From positions 372,001-436,000 of the forward strand of contig JADJSA010000001.1 in assembly GCA_016711925.1 (NCBI GenBank): a stretch of 64,000 nt of DNA, given 5' to 3'. Source of the stretch: Candidatus Methylophosphatis haderslevensis (lineage in GTDB: Bacteria; Pseudomonadota; Gammaproteobacteria; Burkholderiales; Rhodocyclaceae). The notes below the pieces were generated by a model, which searched no databases, was not told the origin of the DNA, and was given only the letters and a program-made list of their open reading frames with translations. The position numbers and the translations under genes are program-made. The stretch's first letter is position 1. Every line of letters starts with the position of its first letter. Shown here piece after piece: positions 48,586 to 56,589 of this stretch.

Positions 48586-48843
48586 CAACTGCGGCGCACG
48601 AACCTCACGCGGCTGTCGTGCTATCTGGTTCAGTCCGAACAACGCATGCTGAACTTGCGCAAAGCGATAAATGCGTTGCGTCCCCGGCTCACAGCCGCGG
48701 GCTTTGCAAAACAACTCGACGCTGGGAACTTTGTCTTCCATCGAGCGTGCCGCCGGTCAGCGGCGCGAGATCTGCCCGCGTGGCCGGCCACGAAAGGCGG
48801 TGCCGGGAGATCCAGGGCCACAGGATCGGTTGCCACTTGAAAT

Positions 48844-48861
48844 TTGAGCCTGGCCCCTTTT
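48844..48861 (+). repeat. Left end of an 18-bp inverted repeat bounding the integron relic
   Basis: TTGAGCCTGGCCCCTTTT here is repeated in inverted orientation at 50771-50788. The two enclose 1.9 kb holding the intron remnants, attC and cassette gene. Confidence 0.6.
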
Positions 48862-48944
48862 TCGTTTCTTGCGGCTGGCGACTCGCCGCAACGCCTGGGC
48901 CTTGATGATCCAGTTGCGCCCTTTCTGGAAGTACGGTTCAGCAC

Positions 48945-49252
48945 GACATCGCTACGCCAGACAGATCTCCCCAGGTAAGAACGCGATGTTTCCGTGCACA
49001 AGCGCTGCATTTACCTTGTCCGCCGTATCCGATGGGCTTCGTCATGAGGTGCCAACTCGCCCGCAGACCAGGCCTTCTATGCAGTTTCTGTCCGTCGCCT
49101 CGCACGTTTGCGCTCCGGCTTCCTCCAGACAAGTCCTCGCGGCCTTGCCCTTGCCTTCGGCTAGTGGTTATCATCGATTCATGATGAATCCATGTCGGTA
49201 CTCCCACAGGGGACTTTCACCCCATTACACCGCGCCCATGCTGGGCGCACAC
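48945..49252 (-). mobile_element. 5' remnant of a class-C group II intron
   Basis: Read on the minus strand, the element starts GTGTGCG at 49252, which fits the group II 5' consensus GUGYG. It continues with GTGAAAGTCCCC (a typical early domain-I segment), GAAACTGCATAGAAGG and later GGGGAGATCTGTCTGG, which I recognise from bacterial class-C introns. The reverse-transcriptase gene and the 3' end are missing. The orientation, bottom strand beside an attC, is that of attC-type introns. The open frame at 48938-49207 is just this RNA region. Confidence 0.7.
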
Positions 49253-49257
49253 CCGTC

Positions 49258-49374
49258 GTTCAACCTGAGAGCCAACGGCATGCCACAAGGCCCGCGCTAC
49301 AGTGCAGGCGTGCATTATCTGTAGCGCGGGCCTTGCGTCATACCGTTGTCTCCAGGTTAACTCGAACGTTAGCG
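49258..49374 (+). other. Integron attC recombination site
   Basis: This is a 117-bp imperfect palindrome. The outer GTTCAAC (49258-49264) fits the R'' consensus. The inner arms at 49287-49302 and 49319-49334 are a perfect 16-bp inverted repeat, flanked by further pairing (AACGGCATG with CATACCGTT). The right end is GTTAGCG (49368-49374), which departs from GTTRRRY at its last bases but is complementary to the GCGCTAA at the far end of the following cassette. A gene ATG follows 5 bases later. Confidence 0.75.
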
Positions 49375-49378
49375 CCCT

Positions 49379-50260
49379 ATGACAAATACCGAGTTCAGTA
49401 TTCTCTACGATGGGCAACCTGTTGCTGAGGGCACAATTGACGCGCGGGACCTTGCCCCTGCTCTTCTGGCATTCGCCGACCTTGTTGACGAAGCGGCGCC
49501 GTTGGTCGATCCGAATCTTCCACGCTTGTCTCTTCGCGTACGGCCTGATTTCAAAGAGGGGTCGTTTGAGGTATATCTTGAAATCGCAAACCTCTACGAC
49601 AAATTTGTCAGCCTCTTCTCTGGGCCGGATGCCCAAGCGTGGAGTTCCTTCTTCCAGATTGTTGGTCTCGCGGGAGCTGCGGGTGTTTTTCAGCTTATCT
49701 TCCGGTCGAAGGGGCGAAAACCCACAAAGGTAACCATTGAGCGTAAAGAAACCGTTACCGTAACGTTTGAAGGCGATGAACCATTTACAGTCGATAGTCG
49801 CGTCTGGGCATTGTTTCAAAATTTCCGTGCACGAAAGGCAATCGAGAAAATACTAAGCCCCCTCGCCGAGCGAGGCTTTGACCTTTTCAAGATTAAGCAC
49901 AAAGGGAAAGAAAGTCTTTCCGTAACGGAAGCTGAGGCGGCTTACTTTAAAGCCCCATTCGAGCACGAGGGTGAAACCATCTCCGAAGTTGATACGCGTG
50001 TCGTCATCGTTTCTCCATCGTTCAACCAAGGTAACAAATGGCGCGTCTCAGATGGCGCTCGAACGATCTATGTAGCGATTCGAGACGAAACATTCGAGCG
50101 TTCTGTACAACAAGGCGCCGAAGCTTTTCGCAAGGGCGATACGCTTAACGTAACGCTAAGAACTACGCAGTGGCTTGAAAATGGAAAGCTCAGCGCTGAA
50201 TACTCGATAGCAAAGGTGCACCACCATGAACGTGGCCCAGAGCAGCAGAAGTTGCTGTAG
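49379..50260 (+). CDS. Integron gene-cassette protein of unknown function
   Basis: This encodes 293 residues with visibly lower GC than all its neighbours. The ATG lies immediately after the attC core site, as in mobile cassettes, and no ribosome-binding site stands out. No signal peptide is seen. A hydrophobic segment VGLAGAAGVFQLIF lies near residue 100, between DFKEGSFEVYLEIANLYDKF and a charged region (KPTKVTIERKETVTVTFEGD). The C-terminal half is mixed alpha/beta. I do not recognise a family. Transfer by an integron is inferred from its surroundings. Confidence 0.85.
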   Translation: MTNTEFSILYDGQPVAEGTIDARDLAPALLAFADLVDEAAPLVDPNLPRLSLRVRPDFKEGSFEVYLEIANLYDKFVSLFSGPDAQAWSSFFQIVGLAGAAGVFQLIFRSKGRKPTKVTIERKETVTVTFEGDEPFTVDSRVWALFQNFRARKAIEKILSPLAERGFDLFKIKHKGKESLSVTEAEAAYFKAPFEHEGETISEVDTRVVIVSPSFNQGNKWRVSDGARTIYVAIRDETFERSVQQGAEAFRKGDTLNVTLRTTQWLENGKLSAEYSIAKVHHHERGPEQQKLL

Positions 50261-50261
50261 T

Positions 50262-50540
50262 GCGCTAATCGGGTAAGGGCCGGCTTCTAACCGGCCCTCC
50301 CCACACCACCCGGCATGCGGGTCCGCACCGGGCGGTTCATGAACAGGGCACACACGAAGTCCTCATGCATAGCCGTGGGACTTCATCCAAAGATCACGGA
50401 TACTCACCAGGCCCTGTGCCTTCAACCAATCGTTCGTCATCCCCACCTGCGTCGCCTTCGACCGCGACAGGTGCCAGTAGCTCTTGCTGCTGATGCCCGT
50501 CAAGATCGCCGTGCGTTTGCCCACCCCCAGCCCGCGTAGG
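50262..50540 (-). mobile_element. 3' remnant of a second class-C group II intron, with maturase tail
   Basis: On the minus strand the last codons of a reverse transcriptase/maturase can be read from about 50540 to the TGA at 50363: LTGISSKSYWHLSRSKATQV then GMTNDWLKAQGLVSIRDLWM and KSHGYA. This is the standard C-terminus of class-C intron proteins. A domain V-like hairpin (GAACCGCCCGG ... CCGGGTGGTGTG) and a domain VI-like hairpin (GGGCCGG/CCGGCCC) follow. The intron 3' end falls at about 50267-50270, at the edge of the cassette-end core GCGCTAA. The 5' part is missing. Confidence 0.8.
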
Positions 50541-50605
50541 GCGCAATCGATATTGCGCCGAATGAAGTTGCTCGGTGCAATGCGCTGCGCTCATTGCACC
50601 CTACG
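50535..50605. repeat. Nested hairpin/MITE-like element
   Basis: Outer ends TAGGGCGCAAT and ATTGCACCCTA are inverted with one mismatch. Inside them lie ATTGCGCC and GGTGCAATG arms, the latter also pairing with CATTGCACC. It truncates the intron-maturase remnant. Confidence 0.55.
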
Positions 50606-51071
50606 GGTCCTGACGGGCGCGCCAGGCGCGCTGGCGTGCCGCGTGATGGCACGCCCCGCGGAAACTCAACTGGTAGCGCCGGCCGGCACGGCGCAGTGAC
50701 TCGCGCCGGCGCAGCCGCGCACAGCCGCCGGCGCAGTAGAGGTTGCCGCGGTCACAGAACGAAAAGAACGAAAAGGGGCCAGGCTCAAGTTATCTGACAT
50801 AGCCTGATTTCCGCACCGCCATGATCCAGCGCACTACCGCAGCAGCAGTTTTCGGAAGGACGGAACGGGGCAGCGTGACTCGTTGCCAACACCGCATGCG
50901 GTGAGCCTGGCACTTTCTTCTTTCTGCCGAGTGACATCAACTGCGCCAGCGCCTCGGTGGCCGCATTCTGCGTGCCGGCGCGGATTCGCGCGGGGCAAAG
51001 CCAGGGCCGATGGGTGTCGAACCCGGCGGTGATCGCCGGCAGCGCGGCGCCCGGCGCGCCCATGCGACCCG
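50606..51071. other. Gene-free stretch right of the integron relic
   Basis: This stretch holds the right inverted repeat at 50771-50788 and a related motif GTGAGCCTGGCACTTTC near 50905. No convincing coding sequence is present on either strand. Confidence 0.5.
50771..50788 (-). repeat. Right end of the 18-bp inverted repeat bounding the integron relic
   Basis: AAAAGGGGCCAGGCTCAA is the exact reverse complement of 48844-48861. The homology extends a few bases further outward (CGTT), with small differences. Confidence 0.6.
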
Positions 51072-52358
51072 TCAGGCCTGGCTGTCGGCTTCGTCCCGCT
51101 GCTCGATCAGGGCGTCGATCACGTCGCTCGCAAATTCGCTGATCAGCGCATCGAGCGTGCGGGTTTCGGCCTCGGGGTCGGCCAGCATTTGTTCGAGCGA
51201 CTCGCGCGCGGAATCCCAGTCGTCCTGGTCGTAGTACAGCGTGCCGAAACCGCCGCCGCGCGTGAAATACAAATGGGTGTAAGCATTGGAATCGTGGAAG
51301 AAATCGCCGAAGACGACGAACTCGCGGTTCAGGCGCTCGATCTGTGCCGCGTCGAAACTCGCGGCGAATTCGGGGCGGCCGCCCCACAGTTCATCGATGG
51401 CTTCCTGCAACCCGGCCAGCATGCGCAGGCTGGAGCCGGAATCGCGCAGCCGCAGCGATCGCCAGTAATCGGGATCGCGCAGCGCGAACGCGCCGTGTTC
51501 CAGGTAAAGCGTGCGCAACGGCGCCGGAATTGCCCAGCCGATGCGCGCCTCGCAGGCCGCCAGCGTCCCGGGTGTTTCCGGGGCGGAGCGGATCACGGTC
51601 TCGCGGCACGAAACGTCCGCATCCGAATCCGCCGGCCATAGCACCGCAATCGCGCGTTCGACGCGCGCCACCGCTGCCGGCCACTTTTCGTCCGCTGACC
51701 CGCGGCGCAGCTTTTCCACCGAATGTTCCGCCTTGTATGCCGCATAGTCGGGATGTCCGAACCAGGTGCGAAACTCGGCCGGCGCGGCATCCAGCATCTG
51801 GCGTACCACGTATTCCCGCTTCGCCTTGTTTTCGACGCGCAGCAATGCGTCAAAGAAGTTCGTACGTGCGGCGCCCGCGGTGCCGGTCGCCAGCAGGATG
51901 CGGGCACGCAGGACTTCGTAGGGCGCGAAGGGATCTTCGTACTCGCCGCTGCTCGACTTCACCTCGAAACAGGCATCGATGTGGAAACTCGCCTCGGCGA
52001 CGCGGCCGGCGTCGAGCGCATCCTCGGCCAGCATGGCGTGCGCCATGCGCAGAGCGAATCGTACCGGCACGAAGTCGCGATCGTATAGCGTCGCCTTGTC
52101 GACGCGGAACCGCTCCAGCGCCTCGCGCGCGAATTCGAGCGCGGCCTCGCGCGAGGGCAGATGTTCCGAATAGCAGAACAGCTTCTGATAGTACCGCGCC
52201 CACATCGCAAGGCTGTCTCGGCCCTCGGCCGCGATAGTCTGCTGCGACAGCAACGGCCGCTGCGCCAGCAGGAACTCGATACCCTGCTTCGGATTCGAGC
52301 GCAACTTGTTGTCTGCGGTTTCGAGCCGGTCCCAGATGGTTCTAGTGAGTTTGGTCAT
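51072..52358 (-). CDS. SUKH (SMI1/KNR4)-domain protein with helical N-terminus
   Basis: This encodes 428 residues from MTKLTRTIWDRLETADNKL. The first 230 or so residues are helix-rich and TPR-like (ARYYQKLFCYSEHLPSREAA, FAREALERFRVDK). The C-terminal part has the SUKH pattern: CEARIGWAIPAPLRTLYLEHGAFAL, VVFGDFFHDSNAYTHLYF and GFGTLYYDQDDW. SUKH domains commonly act as immunity proteins against secreted toxins. No toxin gene is adjacent, so an orphan immunity role is only an inference. Confidence 0.65.
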   Translation of the reverse strand: MTKLTRTIWDRLETADNKLRSNPKQGIEFLLAQRPLLSQQTIAAEGRDSLAMWARYYQKLFCYSEHLPSREAALEFAREALERFRVDKATLYDRDFVPVRFALRMAHAMLAEDALDAGRVAEASFHIDACFEVKSSSGEYEDPFAPYEVLRARILLATGTAGAARTNFFDALLRVENKAKREYVVRQMLDAAPAEFRTWFGHPDYAAYKAEHSVEKLRRGSADEKWPAAVARVERAIAVLWPADSDADVSCRETVIRSAPETPGTLAACEARIGWAIPAPLRTLYLEHGAFALRDPDYWRSLRLRDSGSSLRMLAGLQEAIDELWGGRPEFAASFDAAQIERLNREFVVFGDFFHDSNAYTHLYFTRGGGFGTLYYDQDDWDSARESLEQMLADPEAETRTLDALISEFASDVIDALIEQRDEADSQA

Positions 52359-52512
52359 GGCGAGCAGATGTCGGAAACGGGGTTGTTCATGTCGGCGCAT
52401 GGCGGCGGCGATCATTCGATGTCACAGCCGAAACGCATCTCGCCGGCAATTCTCGCATGACCTCGATCTCTCAAGCGCATGATCGTGGGGGTCACGAGAT
52501 CACGCGTCAAGA

Positions 52513-52640
52513 TGGTCAATGGGGTCACGTCTTGCCGTTCCCTTCCTCGCCGGCTCACGCTGCCGGACTGCCAAACGACGATCCGGCAGCCATTTACCTT
52601 GCAAGCGCGCCGGCCCGCCGGGAGGGCGGTCATGCGATCC
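52513..52640 (+). repeat. GGGGTCACG repeat module, copy 1
   Basis: The module begins AATGGGGTCACGTCTTGCC, then a pyrimidine-rich stretch, CCTTGCAAGCGCG and a GC palindrome. It is the most diverged of three direct copies (others at 53658 and 55120). Confidence 0.6.
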
Positions 52641-52647
52641 GCCCGCC

Positions 52648-52933
52648 ATGCTCGATCCGCGCGACCAGATCGCCAAACGGCCCGAGCCGGTCTGCGCCCT
52701 CGAAGTGGCGCTCCCGCTGCTCGCCACCAACCTTAGCCTGCGCGACGCTGCCCGCCGAGGGGGCATGGCTGGAACCCGCGTGGATTGGGCTTCTGCGGCC
52801 CGCCTTCCCGGAACACCGCATGCAATGGCGATGCCGGCGATGGTCGGCTCGGGAGCACGATCGGGTGCGGTTCATGGGCTGGCGTGCGGGTGGCGATGGG
52901 GCAGCCGGAATCGATTTGCCCATCCCGCGCGGT
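52648..52933 (+). pseudogene. Decayed duplicate of the OmpA-like gene tail
   Basis: In frame, the first codons read PRDQIAKRPEPVCALE then VALPLLATNLSLRDAAR. The intact gene at 48299 reads PRDQIAKLPKPIYALE then APPALLTASRSLHDIAR. The stop is lost (CGA in place of TAA) and the copy continues into a diverged REP-like element and about 60 bases more of shared sequence. It is too short to be functional. Confidence 0.65.
52764..52880. repeat. REP-like element, copy 7 (diverged)
   Basis: The forward arm GGAACCCGCGTGGATTGGGC is at about 52772-52791, with CCGCATGCAATGGCG downstream. It belongs to the segmental duplication. Confidence 0.5.
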
Positions 52934-52941
52934 CCAAAACC

Positions 52942-52969
52942 AAAGCGCGGGCTGCATGGCCCGCGCTTT
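52942..52969. terminator. Symmetric hairpin, possible bidirectional terminator
   Basis: A 10-bp stem (AAAGCGCGGG with CCCGCGCTTT) has an 8-base loop. The stem carries A on one side and T on the other. Confidence 0.45.
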
Positions 52970-53130
52970 CGGATTCAATCGTTCAAGTGCGATCACCGCA
53001 CGCCCGACGTCCGTAGCAGGACAATTGGGGCGCTCCCCCGTTCCCTGCCGCGCAAGAAATGCGGGACGTGACCCTGTGACCCCGCGGTACGTCGGTGGGA
53101 GCGCCGCAGTGCGCCGCCCCCGATACTGCC

Positions 53131-53463
53131 TCAGGCGGGTGTCTTGACTGTGGTGGTCGAGCCGTTGGTCTTGACCGACGCGATGCCATTGTCCCGGCTG
53201 TCTTCTGTCTTGTACATCTGGCTGGTGCCGATGACCTGGTGGTTGCCGGCCTTGAGGTTGAAGTAGCAGCGGCCGTCGGAGGCGACCTTCCTGTCGTACC
53301 GTTCGTCTGCCGGACTGTTCTTCTGCACCGAGGCGATGCCGTTTTCCGCCGAGGCCTTGCTTTCGTACTGTTCGCTGCGCAGAACGGTCTCGCCGTTCGC
53401 CGCCTTGAGAACGAACGAATACTGCCCCTTGTCGTTGGACGTGAGTTCGTACCAGCCTGGCAT
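53131..53463 (-). CDS. YegP-like DUF1508 protein (two repeats)
   Basis: This 110-residue cytoplasmic protein has two tandem DUF1508 units. The first is YELTSNDKGQYSFVLKAANG followed by ILRSEQY-like and ENGIASVQKN. The second is RCYFNLKAGNHQVIGTSQMY followed by DNGIASVKTN. This matches the YegP family, whose biochemical role is unknown. A strong AGGAGG precedes the ATG at 53463. Confidence 0.88.
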   Translation of the reverse strand: MPGWYELTSNDKGQYSFVLKAANGETVLRSEQYESKASAENGIASVQKNSPADERYDRKVASDGRCYFNLKAGNHQVIGTSQMYKTEDSRDNGIASVKTNGSTTTVKTPA

Positions 53464-54303
53464 GGTGCCCTCCTTTTTCTGCGGGTTGGGAATCGGTGCG
53501 GCGGATTGTAAACGAGTACCGCTTGCGCCGGCGATCGGCCCCGGCGCGCGGATTCCGAAGTGAGGGAGCGGACTTGAAAGCTGGATGCGGAGAGAAGACT
53601 CGAAGAATGGGGCGTCGCGGACCATTGGGTCGCACAGACCATGGGTCACGTCATGATCAATGGGGTCACGTCTTGCCTTTCCCTTTCCCGCTCGCCTCCC
53701 GCTCGGCCGGCGCCCGGCAAACCAGCAGCCACGCGCCTTGCAAGCACGCCTGCCCGCAGGGCCAGCAGCCATGCGGCCTGCCGGGCGACCTGCCTGAAGA
53801 GCGCCTGTTCATGCGGCTTCCAGGCCGGCTAGCGTCTGCGGCGGGTGAGTCGTTCCGCCGTCCGAGACAGCGAAGGATCAGCGCGGGGAGGAACGCCACT
53901 GCGCCATCCGCCAGCGCTACCGGCCGGGCGCCGGCGCCAATCGCCAGGTGACGCTCGACCGGGCGCAACCGTTCTGCATTGCCACTGCGGCTCGATGACC
54001 GCACAGCGATACACACTTTGTTTCAATCGGTCGGGCGGAGGCGCGCAGAACGTGCGTCGCAGCACGAACGTGGCGCCTCCGCAATGGCCTGACGCGCGTC
54101 TTGCGAACTAGGCCGACGCCGGCCGCTTCGCCCGCCGCCCACTCGTTGCCTTCCCCAAGTTTCGCCAAACCATTCGACGCGACCCCTCTGCCGGCGCTTG
54201 CAGAAGCGGCGCCGGATCTCCTATCCTTGGCTGTCGCTCGCACCGCAAGGCGGGGCCGTCTGGATGCGCCGGAGCGGCGGACCCCGAGAAACGAGGAGAT
54301 TCG
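53464..54303. other. Gene-free, repeat-containing stretch
   Basis: It holds repeat module 2 (53658-53832). At about 53933-53977 a short segment reads GANRQVTLDRAQPFC, resembling GSNRKVALDRARTVY of the OmpA-like gene. This may be a third degraded fragment, at low confidence. Nothing else is supported. Confidence 0.45.
53658..53832 (+). repeat. GGGGTCACG repeat module, copy 2 (includes REP copy 8)
   Basis: The module begins AATGGGGTCACGTCTTGCC and runs through CGGCGCCCGGCA, CACGCGCCTT, CCATGCGGCCTGCCGGG and ends GAAGAGCGCCTGTTCATGCG. It is closely similar to copy 3. Confidence 0.65.
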
Positions 54304-55017
54304 ATGGCTGGTTCTTCGCCGCCGGGCGTAACCGGCATCAACCCCTGGAAACCGTCGGCGACCACGCGCGGTCCGCTCGGCAGCAACAACGACGCTGCCG
54401 ATCCGGACACGCCACAATGGTTCAAGGGGAATACCCCCGGTCCGGTCGGGCATGCCGATCACGCCGATCCGGCCGGCACCATGTGCCAGATGACGAGGCA
54501 AGGCGGCGTCGCCGACTACCTGCGCCAGGGACGCATCGCGCGGCTGGCCGACTGCAATGCGGTTAGACGAGAGCTGCGGGAGACGTATCGCGTGCGCAAT
54601 GCATTCGCCGACCCCGCACTGATAAAGCAAGCCGACGAAAAGGGCATGGACGGTGACGAATACAACGATCTGGTTGGAGAAAGCGTTTTCGGCCCGCCAA
54701 GGAAGGGCCAGGCGTCGTTTGTGGCGCCGATGTATACCGACCCGATGAAATGCCGAATCGTCGAGAATTGGGACCACGCAACCTATGTTGCGAAAGGGAT
54801 TCCGAGAATCATCTACGAGGCTGATCGAAAGCACGAAGAGGTGCACGCGAAGAGTTGCAATGATGCCGGCGGACCCAACTCGATGGAATACAGAGCGCGC
54901 ATGAGTTTCCCGAAGAACCGCAGTGCGGACGAAGTCAAGGCCTACAACAAGAAGATCGAAGTGCTCGAAAAATGGTTGCAGGCTCACTGCATGGGCACTG
55001 CCGGAAGCGAGCCATGA
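54304..55017 (+). CDS. Hypothetical protein with HExxH motif
   Basis: This 237-residue protein has no signal peptide and no transmembrane segment. The N-terminal 60 residues are Gly/Pro/Asp-rich (GITPWKP-like and TPQWFKGNTPGPVGHADH). The C-terminal part has EADRKHEEVHAKSC, a zincin-type HExxH (HEEVH), followed by several lysine-rich helices, and there are six or so cysteines. Such small HExxH proteins often belong to secreted or interbacterial effectors, but nothing adjacent proves this. The start was chosen because ACGAGGAG-type purines lie just ahead of the ATG. Confidence 0.6.
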   Translation: MAGSSPPGVTGINPWKPSATTRGPLGSNNDAADPDTPQWFKGNTPGPVGHADHADPAGTMCQMTRQGGVADYLRQGRIARLADCNAVRRELRETYRVRNAFADPALIKQADEKGMDGDEYNDLVGESVFGPPRKGQASFVAPMYTDPMKCRIVENWDHATYVAKGIPRIIYEADRKHEEVHAKSCNDAGGPNSMEYRARMSFPKNRSADEVKAYNKKIEVLEKWLQAHCMGTAGSEP

Positions 55018-55064
55018 CCCGAGCGCGCTCCCGCTGATGTGGCGTGGCGGGAACCCGCGGTCAA

Positions 55065-55115
55065 GAGGATCTCGGGGTTGAGAGGATCTCCGGGTTGACA
55101 GGATCTCGGGGACAG
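55065..55115 (+). repeat. Three 17-bp tandem repeats
   Basis: The unit GAGGATCTCGGGGTTGA occurs at 55065-55081, with a one-base variant at 55082-55098 and a more diverged unit at 55099-55115, directly ahead of repeat module 3. Confidence 0.7.
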
Positions 55116-55119
55116 GATA

Positions 55120-55290
55120 ACGGGGTCACGTCTTGCCTTTCTCCTCTCCGCCCGCTTCCGCCGAGTCGGCGCCCGGCAGTCCAGCAGTCACGCGCCTTTT
55201 GAGCACCCCTGCCCGGCGGGCAAGCAACCATGCGGCCTGCCGGGTTGCCTGCCTGAAGAACGCCTATTCATGCGGCTTCCAGGCTGCTTC
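55120..55290 (+). repeat. GGGGTCACG repeat module, copy 3 (includes REP copy 9)
   Basis: The module begins ACGGGGTCACGTCTTGCC and ends GAAGAACGCCTATTCATGCG. Its last part overlaps the final codons of the MFS gene, so the repeat supplies that protein's C-terminus (EAAWKPHE). Confidence 0.65.
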
Positions 55291-56576
55291 CGGAGTGGCG
55301 GTTGATGCTTCGTGCCGCCGGCCGAGCCAGCGGCCGACCAGCGCCCAGAGCAGCGCGACGGCGGCGCCGGCCAGCGCGACCAGCCAGGCGCCGGCGCCGA
55401 TGGCATCGATGCCGACCTTGACCCAGCCGCTCAGCGCATCGGCGCCGCGATAGACCGCGGTGTCGATGACGTTCTTGGCCTTGTACTTGGTCTGCGCGTC
55501 GACCCGGGTGAACAGCATTTCCCGCCCCGGCCGCACCAGCGCGTATTCGCCGACCCGCCGCACCACCATCACCGCCGCCAGCACGCCGAAGGCCGGCGCC
55601 AGCGCCAGCAGACCGAGCCCGGCGGCGATCGCCAGCGGCACCGCGACCAGCAGCGGCGTGACACCGTAGTTGCGCGCGACCCGCCCGGTGACGAACACCT
55701 GCGCGGCAATCGTGAGCCCCTGCACGATGCTGTCGATCAGCGCGAACACCTGTGTCTGCCGCACCCGGTCGGGAAAGGTCTGCGCCACCAGCCGCGCCTG
55801 CTCGAAATAGAGGAAGGTGCTGCTGGCGGCCAGCAGCACCACGAACACGCAGATGCCGAGCAGATAGCGCGAGCGGACGATCAGCGCCAGCCCTTCGAGC
55901 AGGCTGCCGCGCATCGGCTGCGCCGTCTCGTCCTGCGGCTGGCCGCTGCCGGCGCCGTGCGCGGCGCGCCAGCGGTACAGGCGGTCAACCCGATCAGGCT
56001 GGCGCCGAGCAGGGCGGCCGAGAGCAGCGCCAGTCCGTCGAGGCCGAGCGGCGCGACCAGCGCCGCTCCGAGCAGCGGCCCGGCCAGCCCGCCCGCGCTG
56101 GCGCCGGCTGCCATCGGCGCGAACAGGCGCCTGGCCTGTTCGGGCCGGAACACGTCGGCCATCGCGCTCCAGGCGAGCGAGACCACGAACAGGTTGAACA
56201 CCGAGACCCAGACGTAGAACACCCGCGCCAGCGCGACGCTGCCGGCATCCGCGGCGAAGCCGCCGGCGAATGCCAGCAGATTGGCGATGAAAAACAGATA
56301 CACCCAGCCCACCAGCCGGCGCCGCGCCACGCGCGCGCTGAGCGCGCCGAACAGCGGCACGGCGAGCAGCATGCAGACGAAGGTGGCGGTAAACAGCCAT
56401 TGCAGCTTGTCGACCCCCGCGGTGATGCCCATGGTCTCGCGGATCGGCCGCAGCATGAAGTAGCCGGCGAACAGGCAGAAGAACAGCGCGAAGCCGGCAA
56501 ACACTGCCGGCAATTCGCCGGCATGCGCGTCGACCGCCCGCCCGATCCAGCGGGCCGGTCCGCCGCGGGCGGGCAT
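55264..56576 (-). pseudogene. MFS/nucleotide-transporter-like protein, single frameshift
   Basis: This is a twelve-helix-type transporter of the NTP/NDP-exchange (Npt/Tlc-like) MFS branch. The first frame gives DAHAGELPAVFAGFALFFCL then GYFMLRPIRETMGI and runs to ...LLGASLIGLTA. The next frame continues YRWRAAHGAGSGQPQDETAQ, then LVAQTFPDRVRQTQVFALID, to the stop. Adding one C at about 55981 restores LTALYRWRAA. The joined product is about 437 residues. Substrate is not predictable. It lies 13 bp after the aldo/keto reductase stop on the same strand. Confidence 0.75.
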
Positions 56577-56589
56577 CGATGCGCGCCCC

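Larger units (their letters stand above)
52359..53130. other. Gene-free, repeat-dense stretch
   Basis: It contains repeat module 1 (52513-52640), the decayed duplicate of the OmpA-gene tail with a REP-like element (52648-52933), and a hairpin at 52942-52969. No intact gene is visible. Confidence 0.55.

Noticed and set aside
48938..49207. A possible 89-residue protein on the minus strand
   Set aside because: The region is better explained as structured RNA of a group II intron 5' part.
55065..55115. CRISPR array
   Set aside because: The three units are directly adjacent without spacers, and no cas gene is present.
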